36,527 nt of DNA, from positions 1 through 36,527 of the forward strand of contig JAEUUT010000166.1 of NCBI GenBank assembly GCA_016787415.1. Reading direction: 5' to 3'. The stretch comes from Saprospiraceae bacterium (lineage in GTDB: Bacteria; Bacteroidota; Bacteroidia; Chitinophagales; Saprospiraceae). The position numbers and the translations under genes were made by a program. The notes beneath the pieces are model-generated. The model saw only the letters and a list, made by a program, of their open reading frames with translations, did no database searches and was not told the DNA's origin. Below are positions 31,644-36,527 of this stretch, in pieces; the first letter of the stretch is position 1; each line of letters begins with the position of its first letter.

Positions 31644-32075
31644 ATGTTTTCAAAAACGTTTGGATATGCATTGCGGGCTACGGTTTATGTAACCGTTCAT
31701 GGCAGCATCGATAAAAAGGTGGGCTTGCAGGAAATATCCGATGGGCTCGGCATACCACATTATTTCCTGGGAAAAATCATGCAGGATCTGGTTCGGCATG
31801 GCATTTTTGATTCTACCAAAGGGCCGAGCGGCGGTTTTTTCCCCAATGAACACACAGCCGATACTCCCCTGACAAACATCCTGAAAATAACGGATGGCAA
31901 TCTGGTATTCGACCAGTGCGCCCTGGGCATCAAGCGCTGTAACGCAGATCATCCATGCCCCCTGCACGATGATTTTGCGGCCTGCCGGAATGAAATGATC
32001 CATTCCCTGTCTACCAAGACGGTTCAAACGCTGGCGGAGGAAGTAACAGCCGGGCGTAGTTTTCTGGTGCGTTGA
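31644..32075 (+). CDS. Rrf2 family Fe-S transcriptional regulator
   Basis: The 143-residue product has an N-terminal winged helix (about 1-65, with YALRATVYV, LQEISDGLGIPHYFLGKIMQDL, GPSGGFF) and a cysteine cluster C92, C99, C105 (QCALGIKRC, HPCPLH), with C114 nearby. This pattern fits Rrf2 proteins that hold a 2Fe-2S or 4Fe-4S cluster and sense nitric oxide, oxygen or iron status, such as NsrR and IscR. Divergent placement from the nos operon suggests it controls N2O reduction, probably through the palindrome at 31516-31533. The effector cannot be read from sequence. The gene appears complete. Confidence 0.9.
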   Translation: MFSKTFGYALRATVYVTVHGSIDKKVGLQEISDGLGIPHYFLGKIMQDLVRHGIFDSTKGPSGGFFPNEHTADTPLTNILKITDGNLVFDQCALGIKRCNADHPCPLHDDFAACRNEMIHSLSTKTVQTLAEEVTAGRSFLVR

Positions 32076-32183
32076 AAATCGACGCCCAGTCCGGCAGCGC
32101 ACACGCTGTGTCCGAAAACGAACGCATCACCCGCTGTCAAATTTTTCCATTTCACTGATTTTCAATGCATTAAAAAACCGGCA

Positions 32184-32202
32184 CAAGTTGTGGGACAACT
32201 TG
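32184..32202. other. Small palindrome upstream of the permease gene
   Basis: CAAGTTGT and ACAACTTG pair around GGG, 66 bases before the permease ATG. It could be an operator or a short hairpin. No TAnnTTTG box was found in the 192-base gap after the Rrf2 gene, and nothing else in it stands out. Confidence 0.35.
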
Positions 32203-32267
32203 CCTTGAGCGGACTCTCTGCAAACAGGCACACAAAACTTCCCACACTCTTCAGTAAACTTGTCGCC

Positions 32268-34625
32268 ATGCTCAGCAATTATCTGAAAATCGCTTTTCGC
32301 AACCTGCTCAGAAACCCTCTGTATACGTTTCTCAACATTGCCGGACTGGCGGTTGGTCTTGCGGCCGGCACGCTGGTCATGCTCTGGGTAGCCGATGAAT
32401 TTAGTTACAACCGCTTTATTCCCAATCTATCGGGCATTCACCTGATACTACAAAACCAGACGCAGGGCGGAGAAACGTACACTTTTCAAAGCACACCTGC
32501 CCCACTGGCGCCTGCCCTGCGAACGGAAATGCCTGAAATAGAACGGGCAGCGCGCACCAGTTGGCCGGGCCAGTTTTTGCTCAATCGGGGCGACAAAAGC
32601 ACGTATGAGCGTGGCGTGTATGCAGAGCCGGATTTTTTCCGCATTTTTTCCTTGCCTGTGCTGAAAGGCGACCCGGTGGCAGCACTGGAAGATGCAGGCT
32701 CAATCGTGATTACCGAACGCACGGCCAAAAAGTTTTTTGGCAATGAAGACCCTATTGGGCAGGTGTTGCGCCACAACAACGAACGCGACCTGAAAGTAGG
32801 CGCCGTGGTGGCTGATTTGCCATCCAACAGCAGCATTCGATACGATGTGCTGCTTCCATTTCGCCTTTTCGAACTTCAGAACCAGGAGTGGATGGCCAAC
32901 TGGGGCGACAATGCCGTGCCCACCTGGGTAAGCCTGCAGACTGGAACGGATCTGGGTCGACTCAACCAGAAACTGGAAAACTATATTCAGGGTAAAATGC
33001 CGGAAGCCTCTGCGCATATTTTTGCTTATCCGCTCTCGAAATGGCGGCTTTACGGACAATTTGAAAACGGCAAACAAAGCGGCGGCCGCATCGATGTGGT
33101 CATGATGCTGGGTATCATCGGCTTGTTTGTATTGCTCATTGCCTGTATCAACTTTATGAACCTGGCTACTGCTCGTTCCGAACGGCGAGCCCGCGAGGTG
33201 GGCGTGCGGAAAGTTGTGGGCGCTCCGCGCAGCCTGATCATCAGGCAATTTTTAAGCGAGGCGCTGCTCCTGACGTTCATAGCGCTGATACTCAGCCTGT
33301 TGATGACACAACTGACCTTGCCTGTATTCAATCGTTTTTTTGATAAAACACTGTCACTGAGCGGCTCCAACTGGCAGGTATGGGCCTCGCTGCTTTCGCT
33401 GGGCGTAGGTACGGGGATCGTTGCCGGCAGTTACCCTTCGTTTTACCTGAGCAAATTCCAGCCTGTGCGGGTGCTAAAAGGAATGATTGGAGGTGGCAAA
33501 GGCAATGGCCGCTTGCGGAAAGGACTGGTCACATTCCAGTTTGTCATTTCCATTTTCCTAATCATCGCCACCATTGCCATTTACAAGCAAATCGATCATG
33601 CACAAAATCGTCCGCTGGGATATGAGGTCGAAAATCTCATTGAAATTCCGGCACGAGGCACCATGCGCGATCACTTCGGGGTACTGAAAAACGAACTTGC
33701 CCAGGTACCTGGCGTAATGAGTGTATCGGCAGGCAGTCATGACCTGATCCAGTTCGGCAGCAATACCTCAGGCATTGAATGGCCAGGAAAAACGGCCGAT
33801 CAGGATTTTCTGGTTTCCATTACCGAAGTGAGTTATGACTGGGCGCAAACAACGGGCATCAAACTGGCAGAAGGGCGCGATTTTAGTCCACAATTCGGAG
33901 CAGATACCATGTGCTGCCTCCTCAACCGGATGGCCGTGCAGCGTATGGGACTCAAAGAACCTGTTATTGGTTCCACGATTCAATACGACACGACACGAAC
34001 GATCATCGGCGTGGTAGAAGATTTTGTGTACAACGATCCGTTTTCAGCGCCTATGCCTATGGCTATTTTCCTGGGCACCGGCAGTATGGATCATTTTTTT
34101 GTCCGCATTCGCAATGATGAGAAATGGCGGGAAAGCCTCGCTCAAATTGAGCAGGTAGTGAAAAAACAAAACCCGACCTATCCTTTTGAATTCACATTCA
34201 CCAAAGAAGAATACCAGCGCAATTTTGATGAAATCCGTTCGGTGGGCCAATTAGCCAATGTCTTCGGCGGGCTGGCCATTTTCATCAGTTGCCTCGGGCT
34301 ATTCGGCCTGTCGGCTTTTGTGGCCGAACGACGCAACAAGGAAATCGGCATCCGCAAGGTGCTGGGCGCTACGATCAGTAGTATCTGGTTTGCCCTGTCA
34401 AAAGATTTTCTACAGCCTGTGCTGCTGGCGTTTGTACTCGCCGCGCCGCTGGCGGGCTGGGCCATGCAAAAACTCCTGAATCGCTTTGAATACCGCATCG
34501 ACCTGTACTGGTGGATTTTTGCCTCGGCCGGTGTTGCTGCCCTCGCTATTGCCCTGCTGACGGTGAGTTATCAGGGCGTAAGGGCAGCGATGACGAATCC
34601 GGTGGAGAGTTTGAAGGATGAGTGA
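32268..34625 (+). CDS. MacB/FtsX-type ABC transporter permease (duplicated)
   Basis: The 785-residue product has two FtsX-like units, each made of an extracytoplasmic MacB-type periplasmic core domain and a membrane core. Visible helices include about 20-41, about 275-300 and about 665-690. Both units carry the family motif after a helix (REVGVRKVVGA and KEIGIRKVLGA). The N-terminus NYLKIAFRNLLRNPLYTFLNI is typical of the Bacteroidota family. It works with a separate ATPase, not encoded here, probably in export or envelope stress response. ATG at 32268 is chosen; the frame extends to a GTG at 32190 with unlikely residues. It ends at a heptamer inverted repeat. Confidence 0.92.
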   Translation: MLSNYLKIAFRNLLRNPLYTFLNIAGLAVGLAAGTLVMLWVADEFSYNRFIPNLSGIHLILQNQTQGGETYTFQSTPAPLAPALRTEMPEIERAARTSWPGQFLLNRGDKSTYERGVYAEPDFFRIFSLPVLKGDPVAALEDAGSIVITERTAKKFFGNEDPIGQVLRHNNERDLKVGAVVADLPSNSSIRYDVLLPFRLFELQNQEWMANWGDNAVPTWVSLQTGTDLGRLNQKLENYIQGKMPEASAHIFAYPLSKWRLYGQFENGKQSGGRIDVVMMLGIIGLFVLLIACINFMNLATARSERRAREVGVRKVVGAPRSLIIRQFLSEALLLTFIALILSLLMTQLTLPVFNRFFDKTLSLSGSNWQVWASLLSLGVGTGIVAGSYPSFYLSKFQPVRVLKGMIGGGKGNGRLRKGLVTFQFVISIFLIIATIAIYKQIDHAQNRPLGYEVENLIEIPARGTMRDHFGVLKNELAQVPGVMSVSAGSHDLIQFGSNTSGIEWPGKTADQDFLVSITEVSYDWAQTTGIKLAEGRDFSPQFGADTMCCLLNRMAVQRMGLKEPVIGSTIQYDTTRTIIGVVEDFVYNDPFSAPMPMAIFLGTGSMDHFFVRIRNDEKWRESLAQIEQVVKKQNPTYPFEFTFTKEEYQRNFDEIRSVGQLANVFGGLAIFISCLGLFGLSAFVAERRNKEIGIRKVLGATISSIWFALSKDFLQPVLLAFVLAAPLAGWAMQKLLNRFEYRIDLYWWIFASAGVAALAIALLTVSYQGVRAAMTNPVESLKDE

Positions 34626-34627
34626 GG

Positions 34628-34720
34628 GAGTTATGAGTTATGAGTGTTACGTACGTTGCTTTTGGCTTCAATAATAGAGTGGCCAAAAGCAACGTACGTA
34701 ACACTCATAACTCATAACTC
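34628..34720. repeat. Perfect inverted repeat with GAGTTAT heptamers (39-bp arms)
   Basis: Bases 34628-34666 and 34682-34720 are exact reverse complements around a 15-base loop. The outer arms consist of GAGTTAT heptamers and the inner arms of a GTGTTACGTACGTTGC-type core; one more AACTCAT unit follows on the right. It lies between the stop codons of the convergent permease and amine oxidase genes. It shares 22 bases with the decayed element at 21426-21550. Confidence 0.92.
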
Positions 34721-34732
34721 ATAACTCATCCT

Positions 34733-36289
34733 TCACTTTCTCGTTTTTTTCCCCACCTTCGCCGCCACCCTTCTGCCGGTTTCTGCGCCGCCGTTCATAA
34801 AGCCCCAGAAGTCGGTGCTGCAATGTTCGCCGGCGAAATACAGGCGGCGCACAGGCTCAAAGGCGGCCCCTTCGAAGCCAGTGACCTGACCGGGTTTGAG
34901 GCAGGAATAACTGCATTTGATAAACGGATTGCCGGTCCAGTGTGCGATTTCCATTTTTCCGGTGAGGGCAGCGCGTGCGCCCGGGAAGGCCGCTTCCAGC
35001 GTAGGCAATACGTATTGAAGTTGTTGTTGTTCGGTACCCCGGGCGGCAGTTTTACCACGTTCGCCACCAAAGTAGCAGGTAAATGTGCCGAAACCTTCGT
35101 TGTTGAGTTGCATCTGGGCGCTGTCCCAGCCGTTGTGAATGTGTTCGTTGAATAGATACCCTTGATAGCCGTTCTGGCGCCAGGGGCGCGATTTGGTTTC
35201 GAGGATAAATTTGGCGTTGGTGCCGTAGCCCAGTTCCTGAATAACCTTGCGTTTGTGTGCCGGAAGTTCCATCTGGATATCGATGTCGCGCAAAACGGTA
35301 AACGGCACGGTCATGATCACGATGTCGAAAGTTTCTTCGCGGGTGGTGCCGTTTTCCGAAAAAACGAGCGTCATGCTGCCGTTGCTGTTTTCGCGGATGG
35401 CTTGTAGTTTGTGTTCGAAACGGATCTGGTCGCCGAGTTTTTTGGCCAGCCCCTGCGGAATTTGTTCATTCCCTCCGGAAATTTTAAAACGCTCGTCGCT
35501 CTCGCCAAACGGCAGGAAATGCCCCTCGTGAATAGAAAAAATGCTGAGCAGGTTGGCAGCGCTTTGTTCGGCCGTTTCAAGGCCGTTTTCTCCCACATAA
35601 GCGGCGTCGAGCATTTTTTTCACCCAGGCGCTTACCGGCATTTTTTCGATGTATTCAGCCATCGACATGCGGTCGAAGAAATCGGCCTGTTTGCCGCCGG
35701 AGGCTTTTTGATCGGTCTGTATGCGTGGCAATGCCGCTTTGAATTCTTGCAACACATCGCTCAACTGGTAGTGCTTGTTTTCAATAAAAAATGCGTCGCG
35801 TTTACCGAAATGGTCGGCCTCCATATCCATCAATTGAGGGCGCAAACCAAGTTCGTCGATCAGCCAGAACATATCTTCGTGCACGGTGTCGATAAATTCT
35901 GCACCGATTTCCGTGTTGATAGCGCCATCGGCAAATATTCGGGCGCTTTTCATACGGCCACCCACACGTTTATCGGCTTCAAACAGGGTAGCGCGTATGC
36001 CTTTTTTTTGCAGCACATACCCGGCAGTGAGTCCGGAAATGCCCGCGCCGACGATAGCCACTTTGTATTTACGGCCAAAACCTGTGGTCAAAATATCGCC
36101 AGCCAGGGCGTTGCCGCCGAGCCCCAGCAGCATGCCCGCCTGGGCGCCGGTTTTTAAAAATTTTCTACGGGAAAGAAAGGCTTGCTCGCGTTGCGCAAGT
36201 ACGTCTTCTGTGGAGAGATCAGGATGAGTCTGGGCAAATCGGGCCAGTTGGAAAGCGCTGCGCAGTGCAGTCAGGAGTGGTGTTTTCAT
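34733..36289 (-). CDS. Tat-exported flavin monoamine oxidase-like protein
   Basis: The 518-residue product has a twin-arginine signal (SRRKFLK at 40-46 followed by a hydrophobic stretch to about 64) preceded by an unusually long 40-residue N-region. The FAD dinucleotide-binding motif VAIVGAGISGLTAGYVL (77-93), GGRM and a C-terminal LYFAGEHCSTDFWGFMNGG motif mark the amine-oxidase family (MAO/LAAO/polyamine oxidase type). It would oxidise amines or amino acids in the periplasm after folding with FAD in the cytoplasm. The substrate is unknown. ATG at 36289 is chosen; a TTG at 36307 is possible. Confidence 0.9.
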   Translation of the reverse strand: MKTPLLTALRSAFQLARFAQTHPDLSTEDVLAQREQAFLSRRKFLKTGAQAGMLLGLGGNALAGDILTTGFGRKYKVAIVGAGISGLTAGYVLQKKGIRATLFEADKRVGGRMKSARIFADGAINTEIGAEFIDTVHEDMFWLIDELGLRPQLMDMEADHFGKRDAFFIENKHYQLSDVLQEFKAALPRIQTDQKASGGKQADFFDRMSMAEYIEKMPVSAWVKKMLDAAYVGENGLETAEQSAANLLSIFSIHEGHFLPFGESDERFKISGGNEQIPQGLAKKLGDQIRFEHKLQAIRENSNGSMTLVFSENGTTREETFDIVIMTVPFTVLRDIDIQMELPAHKRKVIQELGYGTNAKFILETKSRPWRQNGYQGYLFNEHIHNGWDSAQMQLNNEGFGTFTCYFGGERGKTAARGTEQQQLQYVLPTLEAAFPGARAALTGKMEIAHWTGNPFIKCSYSCLKPGQVTGFEGAAFEPVRRLYFAGEHCSTDFWGFMNGGAETGRRVAAKVGKKTRK

Positions 36290-36497
36290 GGTATCAAGTT
36301 TGTGCAAAAATCGAACTGTTTTTTAAATTGACAACCCTGATGTGTGTTTTTCTTTCGGCCGCATGCGTTACTGCGTATGTTTACTTCCCTAAACGCGTAT
36401 ATGTATTGAATAAACAGAATAGATTTTTCCGAAACGCGTTTACTTTTGCGCAATACCTGCGAAAGTGTACCGCACACTCAAAAACTCGAACTGACAC
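36290..36497. other. Divergent intergenic region with repeated AAACGCGT boxes
   Basis: It holds a rightward promoter (listed separately) and two near-identical boxes, AAACGCGTAT at 36391-36400 and AAACGCGTTT at 36432-36441, 41 bases apart (about four helical turns). The second is a perfect palindrome abutting the -7 box. They could be operator sites. No leftward -7 box for the amine oxidase was found. Confidence 0.4.
36416..36448 (+). promoter_or_regulatory. Promoter of the gene at the right edge
   Basis: TTG at 36416-36418 and TACTTTTG at 36441-36448 are spaced 22 bases apart and fit the Bacteroidota promoter. The start codon follows about 50 bases later. Confidence 0.55.
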
Positions 36498-36527
36498 ATG
36501 AGAAACCTCATCTTTTCGCTTTTCTTC
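36498..36527 (+). CDS. Start of a secreted or membrane protein (cut by window edge)
   Basis: Ten codons are visible, MRNLIFSLFF, continuing off the window. The residues look like the start of a signal peptide or membrane helix. The good promoter upstream supports a real gene, but nothing can be said about its function. Confidence 0.5.
   Translation, partial: MRNLIFSLFF

Overview
This window reads as chromosomal DNA of a Bacteroidota bacterium, most likely from the Saprospiria/Chitinophagia side of the phylum (the placement below phylum is inference). The support is a SusC/SusD pair, several secreted proteins with type IX secretion system (T9SS) type A or type B C-terminal domains, Bacteroidota-type promoters (TAnnTTTG -7 boxes), few Shine-Dalgarno sites, and a clade II-like, Sec-exported lipoprotein NosZ. 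No rRNA, convincing tRNA, CRISPR array, phage or transposase gene was found.

Layout. 1-3659 (+): leader with two leftward promoters, comF, a small unknown ORF, an Nfu-type Fe-S scaffold and a polysaccharide flippase. 3880-6715 (-): an apparent operon of a beta-CASP metallo-beta-lactamase RNase-like protein, a membrane-anchored four-helix-bundle sensor without a cytoplasmic output domain, and a T9SS-secreted protein. 7215-16142: a polysaccharide utilisation locus for beta-1,4-galactan or a related pectic glycan: a secreted protein with five SusE/F-like modules (-), divergent susC-susD (+), and a convergent GH53 endo-galactanase (-). The SusD is unusual in carrying two SusE/F-like modules inside its fold. 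16239-18547 (-): a CBS-pair protein and a laminin-B-like T9SS type B protein. 18969-22703: an M23 endopeptidase behind a possibly structured leader, moaA (-), and a divergent moeB-rhodanese fusion (+). 22969-23988 (+): a PA14-OmpA fusion. 24009-31488 (-): a nitrous oxide reduction cluster in transcriptional order cytochrome c, nosZ, a NosB-like/NosL fusion, nosD, a fasciclin lipoprotein, nosF, nosY, with a divergent Rrf2 Fe-S regulator. 32268-36289: a MacB/FtsX-type permease (+) and a Tat-exported flavin amine oxidase (-). The first ten codons of another gene lie at the right edge.

The most striking feature no single gene explains is a set of long, nearly perfect inverted repeats between genes (3701-3843, 6827-7134, 14601-14720, 21426-21550, 22751-22884, 25592-25734, 27652-27815, 34628-34720). 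Most share one design: short tandem units, often heptamers, in the outer arms, a unique core, and a short loop. Several sit exactly between stop codons of convergent genes. Two share a 22-bp block, and the largest carries smaller hairpins whose bases appear to change in a compensatory way. They look like a dispersed, hairpin-forming repeat family that may also act as terminators.

How the genes work together. The galactan locus would bind glycan at the surface (five-module protein and the fused SusD), cut it (GH53) and import oligosaccharides (SusCD). The nos cluster would reduce N2O to N2 in the periplasm, with the lipoprotein cytochrome as electron donor, NosD/F/Y and NosL as copper-site maturation factors, and the Rrf2 protein as the probable regulator. 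All calls come from reading the sequence; no database search was run.
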